Source: Manis javanica (taxonomy: Eukaryota > Chordata > Mammalia > Pholidota > Manidae). From it: a stretch of DNA of 64,000 bases. The position numbers were made by a program, and so were the translations under genes. The DNA lies in NCBI RefSeq assembly GCF_040802235.1, contig NC_133157.1:36980501-37044500 (forward strand), read 5' to 3'. This document shows positions 24,701 to 38,200 of the stretch, piece after piece. The stretch's first letter is position 1, and each line of letters opens with the position of its first letter. Under the pieces are notes generated by a model that did not search any database, had not been told where the DNA came from, and worked only from the letters and a program-made list of their open reading frames with translations.

Positions 24701-27460
24701 ATGTCCATCAGCAGATGAATGGATAAAGAAGAAGTGGTACATATACACAATGGAATATTACTCAGCCATAAGAAGAAAACAAATCCTACCATTTGCAACA
24801 ACATGGATGGAGCTAGAGGGTATTATGCTCAGTGAAATAAGCCAGGCAGAGAAAGACAAGTACCAAATGATTTCACTCATATGTGGAGTATAAGAACAAA
24901 GGAAAATTGAAGGAACAAAACAGCAGCAGAATCACAGAACCCAAGAATGGACTGACAGTTACCAAAGGGAAAGGGACTGGGGAGGATGGGTGGGAAGGGA
25001 GGGACAAGGGCGGGGAAAAAGAAAGGGGGCATTACGATTAGCATGTATAGTGTGTGTGGGGCACGGGGAGGGCTATACAACACAGAGAAGACAAGTAGTG
25101 ATTTTATAGCATCTTACTACACTGATGAATAGTGACTGTGAAGGGGTATGTGGGGGGGACTTGGTGAAGGCGGGAGCCTAGTAAACAATGTTCTTCATGT
25201 AATTGTAGATTAATGATACGAAAATAAAAAATAATAATAATAATAATTCAAGTGCAGCTATTTGTTAACACATGTCTGTGTCAGGAATTATATTAAGGAT
25301 CTACATGAGTTCCTCTTTATGCCCACAGTAATCCTCTGGGGTGTTTAAGAAACTCAGACACTGAGGCACAGATAGATTAAGTAACTTGCTGAAGATGCAG
25401 TCAGAATTCAATCCTGTGCCTATCGAACTCTAAACCCTGGGCTCTTAATGTCTGCCTCTTGTGTGCAGGTATATATTTACACTAGTGGCTGGGAGCTTCA
25501 CCAGAGCCAAGCCTCCGGAGGTGTTTGTAGCCCCAGTGGGGTACATGAGATAGAAGAGCTGGCTGCCTATTATAGTGTTTGGGTGGTCCAGGGCTAGCTT
25601 TTCCATTTTTCCAAAGAGATGAAGCTGTGGGTCTAAGGTCTGGCTCAGCTTGTTGAGTAAATGAGGACTCAGGATGTGGCTGCTTCACCAGTGCCTTAAC
25701 TTGGAGTTTTCCATCAGCCTCAAGGAAAACTTCCAATAATCTGTTATTCCTCTGAAGGGTTTTCTAGCCAAGGATTTGCAAGCTGAAGCTCTCTGCAAAT
25801 TCGATAGGAGAGTAAAAGCCACAACTGAGCAGTTTATGAAGATCTTGGAGAAGATTGACACACTAGTAAGTAAATAAATTCAGTTGAGAAGAACTAGATT
25901 CCTTTTAATATGTTTCAGTCAGTTTCATTCTTTCAGTAAAGCGCTCTTACTGCCTGAGAGTATTGAGTACCTACTATGTGCCAGACAATCCTGGATCTCA
26001 GTGAGTACACAGAAAGATAACATAGTTCTGATTTCTGGGCCCTCATCTCACCAACATAGGGCTATTGTCATTTTCATTTATGTATACTAGTAGCAGATCC
26101 TCACAAAGCTGGGACTTAAAATGATCCATGGTCTGATGGTCAGAGAAACATGGGGCTTCACTTTGCTTATGTTCACATGACTGATACTCCACTGCGGTCA
26201 TTACCTGCCAGGAGTTCAGACCCAGCTCTGTGAGGCTACTGGGACTCACTGATGCCATGTTCCCTTTGACAGATGATGGTAATGATATCTCTAGCCTGAT
26301 GCCTCATTCTTGAGGGTGAACTACTCTGTTTGTAATTCTTGTGTTGGGGGAGAGGGAGGTTGAAAAGAAGCAGCAGAAGGTGCTTTTCCTGCCACAGGGA
26401 GCTCATGGTCTGGCCAGAACATAGTATCCCCACACAGGAAATAGACAAAGGACAAAGACTGGGTCACAGGTCAGTTTTCATGGCCCAGACACTGAGCACA
26501 AAGGGAGCTTTTATAGGGGTGAGAGCCATGGGAACTCAGGGCCATGTAAGTAAAGACCCAGGAAAATGATCCTGAAAATGTATGTCTCACTCACATTGGT
26601 GACCTGTGACCTGTTTAGTGCATTGTAGGTATTTCTCATGTGTTCTTATGTTATTTTCACTGAGATTGTTTATGTCAACTTATTCCATAGATTCTGCCAG
26701 AACATTTCAAAGACAGTAGACTGAAAAGGAAGGGTTTGGTGAAAAAGGTTCAGGTGAGTTGTGTGGTAGAGGATTACGCAGTGTAATGTGTTAGTATGTG
26801 TGTTCATCTGTTCAAAGTAGGGTAGTGTAGAAGTGTCATGTGCGGTGTTGAACTGGTTTTGGTTCTTCTCAGCATGAACCCAGAACATGAGAGCTCCCTT
26901 CATTTCCCTGTAATTATATTTGAGTTTAAACTAATTGGGAAGCCAAATCACTGGAGAACAAGTAGTACTGCTGCATGCACAATCCCAGGGGGCACTGTTC
27001 ATGCGCACAGTGTCCCCATTGTGGCAGCTTTGCAGCTGCAGGACAAGGCTTCCATCCTCACCACTCTTACAGGGGTTGGTGGTCTAAAGTGTTATCAGGA
27101 ACCCTGGCTCTATACTTCCCTCTGCCTCCCTCCCCTTATGTTGGAGCCCAGGCCATCTCCATTCCTGCATGGCCTGGTTTTTCTTTTTTCTTCTTAATGT
27201 AAAAAGGTAACTTTTCATTAAAATTTATTAGAACTGATTTACAGTGCAGTGCACATCCTGTTTGAGTCTTTCAGCCATGGGTTTCCCACGATGGCTGAGC
27301 AAAAAGCCTTGCATGGGCAGGGGTTGGCCAGCCCTAGATGGTCCCTCACTGCCCTGCACTTATCTTGTAGGCGTTCCTAGCTGAGTGTGACATCGTGGAA
27401 CAGAACATCTGCCAGGAAACAGAGCTGCTGCGGTCCACAAACTTGGCCCTGGCCGAGTGA
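18681..27460 (+). CDS. BAG1: BAG1, BAG-family HSP70 co-chaperone (short isoform, 7 exons)
   Basis: BAG1 is a nucleotide-exchange factor for HSC70/HSP70 that also binds BCL2 and RAF1 and links chaperones to the proteasome. Coding exons from the internal ATG are 18681-18717, 20060-20188, 21499-21581, 23151-23264, 25758-25865, 26691-26753 and 27371-27460. They sum to 624 nt, 207 codons plus stop. The product starts [13 protein letters not shown] and ends TNLALAE, equal in length to the matching part of human BAG1. Residues about 14-83 form the ubiquitin-like domain (exons 2-3). Residues about 84-207 form the three-helix BAG domain (exons 4-7). All introns are GT-AG and keep phase. I chose this ATG because it is the first in-frame AUG I can see. 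The conserved frame continues upstream without stop to 18339, so an N-terminally longer form from a non-AUG codon is possible (see the leader entry). Confidence 0.96.
19610..19860 (+). repeat. MIR SINE
   Basis: Forward MIR (GTTCTGACTCCACAGCTGGG, then GGTAGTACCTACTTAATGGA). BAG1 intron 1. Confidence 0.65.
20430..20660 (+). repeat. L2 LINE fragment
   Basis: L2 3' end (AACTCTTTGAGGACAGAGA, CTCAGCATAGTGCTGA). BAG1 intron 2. Confidence 0.6.
20860..21450 (+). repeat. old L1-like fragments
   Basis: AT-rich, with TTATTTAAGATAAAAATCGA and TGAAATTACTGGGTCAAGGT. Resembles very old L1M pieces. BAG1 intron 2. Confidence 0.35.
22530..22700 (+). repeat. MIR SINE
   Basis: Forward MIR 3' half (TCATCATCTAAAATACTATC, then GTAAAGTGCTTAGGATAGTG). 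BAG1 intron 3. Confidence 0.7.
23320..23545 (+). repeat. MIR SINE
   Basis: Well-kept forward MIR (CAGACTCCCTGGGTTCACAT, then AGGGTTGTTGTGAGGCTTAA). BAG1 intron 4. Confidence 0.8.
23880..24280 (+). repeat. old L1-like fragment
   Basis: AAAGTTATACATGCTGATTG and the following AT-rich stretch resemble ancient L1M 3' ends. BAG1 intron 4. Confidence 0.4.
24492..25241 (+). mobile_element. L1 3' fragment, 750 bp (BAG1 intron 4)
   Basis: ORF2 C-terminal codons ([10 protein letters not shown]-type, then [17 protein letters not shown], stop near 24893), 3'UTR and an A-rich tail. Exact duplication AATAATTCAAGTGCA at 24477-24491 and 25242-25256. A classic 5'-truncated insertion. Confidence 0.95.
25270..25450 (-). 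repeat. MIR SINE
   Basis: Reverse MIR (GACACTGAGGCACAGATAGA). BAG1 intron 4. Confidence 0.65.
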
Positions 27461-28454
27461 AGGGAGGCAGAGAGGCTATGCTGCCCTGAAGAACACCACC
27501 ACCAGTTCTGTCTTCTCTGGAACAGAAGCTACCTGATTTCGCTAGGGCTGTTAAGGACAGTTGGCCGACTGCCAATTTTCCTACTCCTACACCTGTTCTC
27601 AGTGAACAAGTATTGTCTTTACAATCTGAAGTAGAGCTGGTTTTCTATTTCTGTCTCTGTGGGGCTGTGCTGTCCAGAAGCCCACCATTGTCTGGAGAGG
27701 CTCCCCCTGCCCAAGTCTTCCCAGCTCTTTTGACCTTTGGGTGCTTTTCTTTGGGTTGGAGAGAGCTCTCATTTATCCTGGGTAGTTCCAGGTTTATAGG
27801 ACACTCTGGTCTTCAGATACATGAGACCTTTTTGCCCTTCTAATTCCATAGTCCCATAGATGTAAACCAAAATCACCAGGAGATTACATGTGGCCAGGAA
27901 TGTTGGGACTGTTGGAACAGGTGTTTGTAGTCTAAATATCCCTCGTTGTGACCTAATTCTGGAACAGCTGGCTGGGTTGTTGGTTCACAGACTCTGTTCT
28001 CACCTCCCAGTGACCCTGCCCAGCCATAGGCCATGAGGTCTCAGGGGGCCATTCTTGGGGTGGGGGCCTGTGATTGATGCATAAACTTACTTGTTCCCAG
28101 TCAAATCTCTAGACGGTTACAACCCAGTGTTGACTGATCTCTGCTTAAAACCAGATTCAGATGCATGGCTTGGGAGGGGCAGAGAGGGAAGCCAGAGTGA
28201 GTAGAGCAATTAGGTGGTAAAGGCAAACCATAAACTTCTCAGGAGTTCCTTCTTACGCATTTCTATTAACTGTACCCTTCTGAGATCTATATTTTATTTA
28301 AGGTTATTCCCATCCATTTTCTGGCCCCCACATTGTTATTTTCTTTTTAAAATATTTTATATATACATCAACAAGCAGAAGAGTATTTAAGCTTTTTTGT
28401 TTGATGAAGGATGCGAAGCAAAAGAGTTCTGTGCCTCTGGTTGTAATTTACATT

Positions 28455-28460
28455 AATAAA
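28455..28460 (+). promoter_or_regulatory. BAG1: poly(A) signal of BAG1
   Basis: AATAAA about 1 kb past the BAG1 stop, in ACATTAATAAAGTCAAGG. The 3'UTR would run from 27461 to about 28480. No other canonical signal is closer in a likely place. Confidence 0.7.
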
Positions 28461-28754
28461 GTCAAGGGTGGCCCTGCATGCTAGAACTCTTAAACTGATG
28501 AGCTCTGTCACCCCATTTTTCGCACAGTGCCCAGGAGACAGGCTTCCCAGAGGCCACTCTGTGGCCGACCTTTTTTGGCAGAGAGGGAGTCACTGGAGTC
28601 CCAGCAATTTAGGACTGTATGGGTGAGACCAGGGACAAGGTGGTGGTGGTGGTAGACAGGTGGACAAGGCTCGGCCCAGCCCATCCTACCCACAACTTTA
28701 ATCAGAGCAGTTCAGTATTTATCTGTTTTATATAGTAGCTGTGTGGCCTTGGGC

Positions 28755-28990
28755 CACAACATTTATTGAGAAGTCACTGTTTGCCAGATACTGTTCTAAA
28801 TTCTTTGGGTGAATTAGTCATTTAACCCTCACACAATCTAGGAGGTAGATACTATCCCCATTCTGGAGATAAGGAAACAGAGAGAGCTTAGGTAATTTGC
28901 TCAAGGTCATAGAATAAGTGGCAAAGTCAGGATATAATACTGGGCAGTTTGTTGCAGAGTCAATGCCCTTAATCTCTGCTGTACTGTCTC
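28755..28990 (-). repeat. MIR SINE
   Basis: Reverse MIR (ACTATCCCCATTCTGGAGAT, then GGTAATTTGCTCAAGGTCAT). Just past the BAG1 3' end. Confidence 0.75.
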
Positions 28991-29039
28991 CCAACTAACA
29001 CAGGATTGCTAGCTCTCATTTTCTCTCTCTTGCTCTCCT

Positions 29040-29695
29040 TCTATCTCCCATGTTGGTCTCTGGCCCTTCCAGTTCATTCTCCACCGAACAGCTTGAGTGA
29101 TCATGAAGTGCAAGTCTTACCATGTCATTCCCCTGCTTAAAGCACTCCAAATGGCATCTTATTTCTCATAGGATAAAGGCCAGAGTCTTTACCCTCCACC
29201 CTCTCCCATTTCATCTTGGGCCACAGTCCTGTGCTTCCTGCTGTCAGCTCTCTTGTCTTGGTTCAGGTCCTGACCTGCTCTATGGCCTCTCCTGCGCTGG
29301 GGTCTTTGTATATGCTGTTCCTCTGCTTGGCCAGCTCTTCCTCATCCTTCCTCCTCCCTCCACTCCTTTCCTAGGTGATTCCTATTTGTCCTTCAGAACT
29401 TAAATGTCTCTTCCATGGAGCAAACTCACCCAGTGTTTGAGAACAGCATGTACATAATAAGCTCCCAGGTGATAACCTCTCACAGCTTGCTCTATTACTT
29501 TGATGATAAGCAGCTTTTATTGCAATCTGTGATGACTGATTTGTGGATTATTTGATTAATATTTGTCTTTAACACTTAACTAATTCCTTGGGTTAAGGAG
29601 CTGCTCTGTATTGCTAACAGTGTATTTTAAGCACATAGTCTGGCTTGTAGTAGGTGCTCAATAAAAATTTGGGGATTGGATGAATGTTGAACACA
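29040..29695 (+). repeat. L2 LINE fragment
   Basis: A long L2 3' segment, from CATGTCATTCCCCTGCTTAA to GTAGGTGCTCAATAAAAAT. Between BAG1 and SPINK4. Confidence 0.8.
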
Positions 29696-31742
29696 AACAT
29701 CAGGGGTGAAATTCCTGCATCTACAGTTGGCCACTGAAGCTCTGTCAATACTGGAATGTACAGCATCAATAGCTATTGTCTTACTTAAGGGTGGAAAATG
29801 AGGCTAAGGTGCAGGTGGCCAGGCAGATGTGCAGGGTGGTGACCGGGGCCTGGGCACATGGCTCACCCATACAGATGGGAACATCCCCAGGGTCGTTCTG
29901 CTGGCGACCACAGAAGGGACACTCTTAGTTGCCTACTTTCCTGTCACATGGTCAGTCCTGCTACAGGGGAACAAATGGGGATCCGTGATCCCACAAACAT
30001 CTTTTAGCCTCACAGTGCTGGGAGAATTCTCCCACATACTGTTCAGTCAACAATTTATCCTTCAAGCATAGCTTAAGTGTTACTTACTCTGAGAAGCCCT
30101 TCTCCATCTAGTAATCAGGACTTTTAGCTGAAAGTACCAGAAACCTACTCTTACGAGATTGTTGAAATAGAAAATCTGTTGGCAGGATGTCAGGTTATCT
30201 CATGTAACTTTAGAAAGTTCAAGGGCAATTGGTCTTCAGGAACTCAAACATTGCCTGGAATCACTCTCCGTGGCTTTTGCATGTTGGCATCATTCAATCC
30301 TGCTTCCAAGAAGCAGGAAACATGGCTGCCAGCAGGCTCCACTTCACGCATCTTAAACAATTTTAGTACCAGAAATGAACTGCCTCTTTCTGATTTGAAA
30401 AATCCTGGAGAATAATCTGGCCAATCAGTAATAGCTGGGGCAGCAGGTGCCACATGCCATAGACTGGGCTGTTAGGGGCCTGCACTTAGGTTTCAGCGTG
30501 GTTCCTAGAGACAGGGCCACAGTTTCCACATCTGTAAAGTGAGGAATTAGGTATTTCTTCCAGTGTGGTGTGTGGCATAGTTTGGGCATAATCTTTGCAG
30601 TTCCTCATCATGTGAGTGGAAGCTTGGGAGGGGAGAGTCACTGAGAGAAGCTTGGCTGAGCTATGCCACTTGGGTATGAAAGGGGCTTCCCACTTAGAGC
30701 ATAGACTTAGATGTCATCAATAACCACTCTCTTCCCACAATAAGTTAACTCCTAATTTTCAGTTTAGCACATGGCCAACTAGATAAAAACAACATTTCCC
30801 AGTCTTCTTGCACTAACATGGCCAAGAGACTGTATTTTAGCAGACAGGATATAAACAGCGTGTACGTCTTATGGAAGCATCTTCAGAGGCACGAAAGTGC
30901 CCTTCTTTCCCCCTGTCCGTGGGCTGGAATGTAGACCTGATGGCTGGAGGGGGAGCAGCTATTTTGAACACAGGTGGAAACTGATGAAGATAGCAGAGTA
31001 ACAACACAAATGGAGCATGAAGTAAGCATACTGCAGAGGTATGTGTGAGAGTTAATTGCTATCTGGTTAAACAACACATCTTGGCTTGCTGGTCTCTCAC
31101 AGCCAAACTAAATCCTATGTCATTCCTGTGCAGGATGGAAACAAGTTTCTGTTATCAGTAGCAGTGAAAGGGCCTGTGGATGACCTCTCAGTCCCTGTCA
31201 CCTGTAGATTTATCAGCAACAATTCCTGCACCCACATTCCTCTCTGTGTTTTTCCATAGAGCATTTCCTGCTCTCTCTGCCCACCCTACAGCAGGAATCA
31301 GTCCATGTCAAAGTGCTCTCACTTGGTCAGGCCCTTCGCCACACTCCTTTCCCCTGCCACCATTATCAAGAGGCTCTTCCTATGAGCTTTAGCCAAAAGA
31401 GGGGGTATTTAATGTATACCTCAGGCTGGGGTCTCTGTCTGTGGTGGGATTTCTGAATGCCATGTGTTCCTGTGGGCCATTGTGTGAGTGCATGCATGCT
31501 GTGTGTGCCTTGGGTTGTATCCAATGTTGATATATTTAACCACCAGTCAGAATGGATGTTGACCAGAAGAACAGAGCAGGATCTAGAAGTCATCCTGCTG
31601 TGGGTGGGTGGCCGGGGTTCAAAGGGACACTCAAGTGCTTGGGGCAGCACCTGTTCTCAACTGCTCATGTTTTCGCCTAGTTCAGCATTTTAACAAGGAG
31701 TTCAGATGTACAGTGTACAGTGCCTCTGTATATCAGCCACGG

Positions 31743-31780
31743 TCAGTGTGTCTGTGTGTGTGCATGTGTGTGTATGTGTG
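31743..31780 (+). repeat. TG-rich short repeat
   Basis: Imperfect TG run (GTGTGTCTGTGTGTGTGC and on). BAG1-SPINK4 interval. Confidence 0.7.
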
Positions 31781-32173
31781 AATGAGACAGCTTGGTGCTG
31801 GTACAGCCCAGAAAGCCATGAGGGATGTTGGGACCCTCCCAAAGCTGCCTGAGGCTGGGCCATGCAGCCCATAAGTGGCAGAGGGTACAGATCTCACCTG
31901 GGTTCTTGACCTCACTGGCAGGCCAGGCTGGGGTAGAGCACTGAATGGAGTCCTGGGGACAGGGCTGGCCTCTCAGAGCCCTGACCTCCTCAAGAAGGCA
32001 GAAGATATCTGGGACCTCTAAGGGAACAAGTGACAAGGTTGAGGAGCACCAGAGTAATGGAGAAGACATCAGATTCAGGGTATGGGGGACAGGGCAAAAT
32101 CCCCCCCAACCCCCAACCACCTCACCGGCATCCCCAAAGACACTGGGCCATGTGGCTGGGTTGGGCTGGATCT

Positions 32174-32179
32174 TTTATT
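32174..32179 (-). promoter_or_regulatory. SPINK4: poly(A) signal of SPINK4
   Basis: AATAAA on the minus strand, 64 bases past the SPINK4 stop, in TGAAATAAAAGATCC. It gives a short 3'UTR, about 32150-32242, as expected for this small gene. Confidence 0.75.
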
Positions 32180-32242
32180 TCATGTCACATCTTTTCCACT
32201 CCCACCACTGCTTTCCAGCCTGAAGCTCCATAGCTTATGGGG

Positions 32243-35200
32243 TCAGCATTTGCCATCCTTGATGATCTGTATATCCTGTTTGGTTTTCCTAGGATCACAG
32301 AAGACAAGGATGAGGTCACTTTTTCAGGAACTGTAACATGCCAATCCATCCATCCACTCTGCTGAGCACTATTTCTACACTGTGCCACTCAGTGTACAGT
32401 CCAGGGCAGGTCCCAGGGGTCCTTGGGCACATCCTTCTGCAGCTGTTCCTTCTTGGGTACCCTCCCCCTAGATTTCAGCTTCCTGGGGTTTCACCCACCA
32501 CTGCATGCTGATGGCTGCTGAATCCGTGTATGGCCTTGACTTCTGTTCTGAACTCGGCACATCTCCACTGGGATATCTTAGAGGCTCAACTCCCCACAAA
32601 CATCTTTGCCCCACAAGCCCCTTAATCCCCACTCCCACCCCCCCATCGATGTTAGGATAATGTCCTGCTGCTCTCCTGCCCACCTGTCTATAAAGAGTTG
32701 CAGCTTTCAAAGACTTTCTTGTCTTCTTTGATCTTACTTAGTGCTGGCCTGGCTCAAGGGTTTTATTAATGGAGAAAGATCAATTAGGGGATCAGACATA
32801 CCAAGGTCAAGGTTCATACCTGCTCACCTCTCGACTCATTTCTTGTCTCTCTCCCACTGTCGTTCAAACTTATGCCCCAGTATATACTATTTATTATATT
32901 TTCTCAAATACAAACGTTCTTTCCCTTCTAGACCTTTCCAAACTCATTTCACTACTTGGAATTACCTTCCCCTGTTCCTTTTTCCTAGCTAATTTCTACT
33001 TATTCTCAGGGCTCAGCTGGAGTGTCACCTCCTCTGGGAAGTCTTCCCTGCCCTTGATCTTTACACACAGTACCCTGTGTGCCCCCATCCGAGCCTTTAG
33101 CATTGTCTGCTGCAGTTAGCTGACTGTAGGCTTCATGTCCCCCTTAAACTTGGTATGCCCTAGGCTAGCGATGCTGTCTAGCTTATTATGTCCTGTTATA
33201 TCCCCAGTGCCTAGCATATAGTGGGTGTTGAATAAGTGATCGTTGGCTGGAGCAATAAATGAACAAATTAGGTCATCTTGTCAGCCAAGGGCAGAACAAG
33301 GAAAAGAACCCAGGATTTCTGTGCCCACCCCTCAACCCCCACCCCCCACCAGCTGTGGCTTTGGCACCATGTGCCTTCTCTGAATTATACTTGCGCTCAT
33401 CTGGTTGGGGCAAATGTTGGAGGATTCCTCTCAGACCAAGTGTATGTAAAGGAAGGGGCAGGTCAAGTCTTGCTCCTTCCAGACTTGCATGTGCCAGAAA
33501 TGAGACCCACCCAAGCAAAGCCAAGGGGAAGGCAGGGGGTGGGCTTACATCCGGGTCCAGCAGAGCTGGCATTCATTCATATATGTGACTCCATCAGTAC
33601 CACAAACCCAGTTGAATGACTGGGAGCACTCTGGAGACTCCGCCATGTGCTCACAGATAGGCTGTGGAAGAGAGGAAGGGAGGGAGGGCACTCAGGGATT
33701 CGGAGGCAGTTCGGAGGGACCCTGGGGCTCCAGGGAGGGGCCTCTTCTCCCTGAGGGCTCCTGAACTCACCTGGGCCTGCATGATCTATCAAGCTCCCAT
33801 TGTGGGAAGGCTGGAGAATTGAGACAGAGCTTGGGATTTAACTGAGACTCAGTCTGAAAGGGTTTCAGGCCAGGCATGAGGTCAGGATCAGACCTGGATC
33901 AGGACTGGGATAATATAGGGTGAGGGAGGGAGTTGGTGCAGTGGTCAAGAGCCCAGGCCCTGTAGACCTGAGTTATGCACTAATTAGCTATAAACTTGGA
34001 TCAGCTAATTCCACTCTCCAAACTTCAGTTTCTTCATCTGCAAAAACTGTAAATATTAATAGTATCCTTCTCACAGGGTTAACTGCAATATGTATGTAAA
34101 GCATTAGACTCTGTCTGGCATAGTAAGTGGAGCTGGGTTCTGATGGGCTGATGGCAAAGACGCTGTGGCTGCTGGATGGGAAGGTGGCTTTGATCCTTCT
34201 CGTTCACCTATGTGAAGGGTGGGCTGAGGGTCTCAAGGAGGCCAGCAACACTGCCTTGGGATCCCTAGGAGCATCAGACTCAGGGCCAAGGTGGAATCCT
34301 GGCTTGGGAAAAACCTGGTGTCTGTGTTCCAGCATGAAGGGATGGATGATGGGGAGTGTTGGTGGGGAGACTGGCACACTGCAGGGCAATTCAATGAGCC
34401 AGGGTTGCCTCTTTGGCCTGCACCCTGCAGCCTGATGGTCTGCACTATGCAAAACAGAGGGTGTACTTGGTCCTACTGAGCCCAGGTGATGGGATCCCTT
34501 TGCTAGCAGCAGCCTTGGAGATCAGGTTGGGACAGGTCTCTGAAGGGCCTTGAGATCAGGTCTGGGGCTTTGGCAAAGGGGCTGGGGCCTGCTCATCCTG
34601 GAAAGGCTAACCTGGGGAACATGCAGGCTCTGGAGGCCACCCTGGCCACCGTGAAGCATGGGAGTTATCTGAGTGAAATGTAAAGAAGAAAAACCCTGGT
34701 TTCCCAGTGTGGATGAAACAGCTCCCCTCTGCAGGGAAGGCTGGAATGGTAAGCCTGGGGCCAGAAGTGCAAGCTGATGCCTTACCATTCTTGAGAAAAC
34801 AGGCTTTGCTGCCGACACTGGCACTTCTGAAAGGTAAAAAAGCAAGAATTAGGTGATGTCAGCTTTCGGCACCAGGTCCAGGTGTCTTGAGGACTGCTTC
34901 AGGGGAACTGCCCCAGCTACTACATCTAGAATTCCTCAAGGAAAGCTAATGAGTCACCAGACAGTGGGGCTTCCAGAAAGCTGATGTGACCTTGGGTTAT
35001 AAGAACAGAGAAAGTCTAGAATTAAGGTGGTGACAGTCCAGCCTGTTACTTATTAGTCAGATCCTACTGGGATTATGCCCAATGTAATAATAAAAATAAT
35101 TAAGTTATTATGAACCAGGTATGCTCTAAACAAGCCTTCACACCTCTCACTACTATGTAACGGGGAGGAAAGGAGGCAGTAGTGGGGACTACAATCGGCT

Positions 35201-38200
35201 ACCCATCGCCCACCACGGGACTGAGGTGCTCCTTTCCTCAGCTGCCAGGAGGATTGGCCGCTCACAGCCAGGCCCTTCCTAGGAATTACCCCCAGAGAAT
35301 GGAGCTGTCTCATCTACAGTCGCATCTCCCACCCAGGAACAGCCCATATGCGATGACATTGTCGCTGTCGGCTGCACCCCTCTCTATTTAGAACAGTGCT
35401 GAAGGGCTGTGAGGTCACGAGAGGCCTCTGTTGCACTGCATTATAGTCAGCCTCCCTCCTCCCTCACGGGTGTCTTCCCTAGGAGCCCTCCCCAGTAAAA
35501 TGCATGCAGATTTGAGTATTTTGTGGGGAACTTGACAGACCTCTGAAGGAGGCTCAGAGGTAAAGCAACACAGTTTGTTTTAGGGAAGAGCTGTGTTTGC
35601 ACACAGGTCTGTCACTCCACAGCCTGGCTCTCCACAAACACTGTTGTGCTCCTTGGCCACTCAAGGTCTAGATGAACTGCTTACAGGACACAAGTAAACT
35701 GTGATGTGACTGGTGAGTGTGATGGATGGATGACAGAATAGGAGCCATATCTAATACCACAGGTGGAAGGAAAGGTGTCTATGTAAATTGGAGAAGGGCA
35801 GGATGCTTCTGAAATCTCTGAAGGGCTGTCTTGGGCCAGGGGAGAGATGAGCTCATAACCTCACAGGGCGGAGTTCATCCATGCAAGAAGGAAGCAGGGA
35901 AGCAGGTTTTAGTTCCGAGAATATTTTCTCAGTGGGAATTATGCCTTATCACTGAAGGAGAAGTGGAGTGTTCTCCATTGCTGGGGGTGCACAAGGCCCT
36001 GGGGATGCTATTATAAGGGTTTTCCAAGGTAGAGAGGGAACTGAGACTAAGTGACCTCTCACTAGCTGATTAAGGGTGGCATTGGAGCATCAAAATGCAC
36101 ATCTAGCCTTGTGACTACACTGCTCAAAACCTTCCATGTCATTATTGCCCAAATTGGAAATCACCCAAATGTTCTTCAACAGGAAAATGGATAAACTATG
36201 ATACCACATATACAATAAGATACAACTCAGCAATAAAAACAAGGAAACAACTGATATATGCAACAATGGCTTCATTTCAAAAGCATGCTGAGCAAAAGAA
36301 GCCAGAGTAGAAGACTACACACTGTTGGAGGGGGCACATTTAAGCCAAGGTCAAGGGCCACCTGGGGTAAATGCAACTTCCTGTGTGACATTCTAGAACA
36401 GGCCAAACTAATCTATGGTGGAAAAAAGAGCAGTGGTTGCCTCTAGGGGTGGGAACTGACTGGCATGAAGGAATTTTCTAGGGCAATGGAAATATTCTGT
36501 ATCTTGATAGGGGTTTGGTTTACACAGGTATACACACTGTCAAAACTCATTGGATAAGATTCATTGAGTGATAAGATTTATGCATTTCATGATATGTAAC
36601 TGTTAGGAGACAAAAAAAGCATTAGAAAAATAAAAAGCCCTTCTACAGCTCCCTGTCATGATCACTAAGCTGTTTCATTTTATGTTTAGGGAACTGCATA
36701 AGCTGATCCAACACACTCCTGGACTCCTTTCCTAGTACACCTCTCCATGTAATCTATGCCCCAGTTACTCCTCTGCTCACTGTTCCAGAATGGGCTCTGC
36801 TTTGGCTTGCTGTTCCCTCTGCCTAAAATGTCCTTTTCCCCCTTCTCCTATTGATTCATACCCTTACTTCAAAGCTCAGATGCCACCTTCTTGAGAAGCT
36901 TCCTTGATGACCTAAACCTTTCCTAAGGGTTTCCTAAGCAGACTTGGATTTAGGCTTCTATTTTAGTCCTTTTGGACAGCTATAACAAAAATGCCATAAA
37001 CTAGGTGTCCTATAAACAATAAACATTTACTTCTCACAGCTCTGAAGGCTGGGAAGTCCAAGATCATGGCACTGTCAGATTTGATGTCTAGTAGGATGCT
37101 TTTCCTGGTTCACAGCTGGTTACTTCTCCCTGTGTCCTCACATGGTGGAAGGGGGCAAGGGAGCTCTCTGGGGTCCCTTTTATAAGGGTACTAATCTGAT
37201 TTATGAGGGCTCTGACCTCTAGACCTAACCAACTCCTAAAGTTTCCACATCTCAATACCATCACCTCAAGGGTTAGGATTTCAACACGGGCATTTTGGGA
37301 GCCACAAACATTTAGACTGCAGCAGTTTCTTTCATACCACGTGCTGTCCCTCTCACTAGGTCACTCCTATAGATCTGAACTTCTTGGGGCTCCTTTGTTT
37401 CTGCCCCAACATGGCAGGATTGACCACTAACGTGCATTGCAGGGAGCAGCTGTTCAGAATCCTGTTGGTGTCAAAGTTGCTTCCTGGAGGATGTGGAAGA
37501 AGCTGCTGTATCCCCCCAAATCCCCTTGACTTTGGCCTAAGGTGCTTCCTGCTCACTGAACCCAGGCAGGAATCTGAAATGGATTTAAGGACTCTCTTCA
37601 TGGCAGGCCCACTCAGTGTTCCCAACAGAGAATCACTCAGAGAATGGATGCCAGGATGCAAATAAACAGGCTGTGCTGGGCCAGAGCTCCTCAAGAGGGG
37701 AAGGGAATTACACAATTCTGGGCCAGAGTCAAGACTTGAACCTAGTTTTCTTTCCTCCTACTCAGGCCTTTCCCCACCACAGTGGAGGGGTGCAGAAAGA
37801 AGGTATATGCAGAAAACCGAGGCGTCACAATGTGTTCTAGGCCTTGCCTCTGCCCCCACCCCGACTAATTCTCTGTTGCTTTAGTCCCCAGGTCTGTGTT
37901 CCCAGCTGGGGACTGGCCATGAGGTCAGTGGCCTTGGGATCCTGTTGGGCCATGTCCTGTAATTTCATGGCTTTGTCCAGGTCTGTCCTAAGTAGTCTCC
38001 CTGCTTCCCCCTTTAGTCTATTCTCAATATAGTAGCCAGAGCCATCCTTTTAACACCCGACTCTGCTCAAAACCCTTCTGTGCTTCCCATTTAATCTCAG
38101 AGGAAATGCCTAGTGTAGTCCCCAGGTGCCTCCCTCATCTCCTCTCCCATCACTCTGCACCCTCCCTCTCACTCTATTCTAACTTCACTGGCCTCCTTGC

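Larger units (their letters stand above)
28480..32150. other. interval between BAG1 and SPINK4 3' ends
   Basis: Convergent intergenic DNA with MIR (28755), L2 (29040) and unassigned old repeats at about 30120-30450 and 30740-31075. I see no coding exon or RNA gene. Confidence 0.6.
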
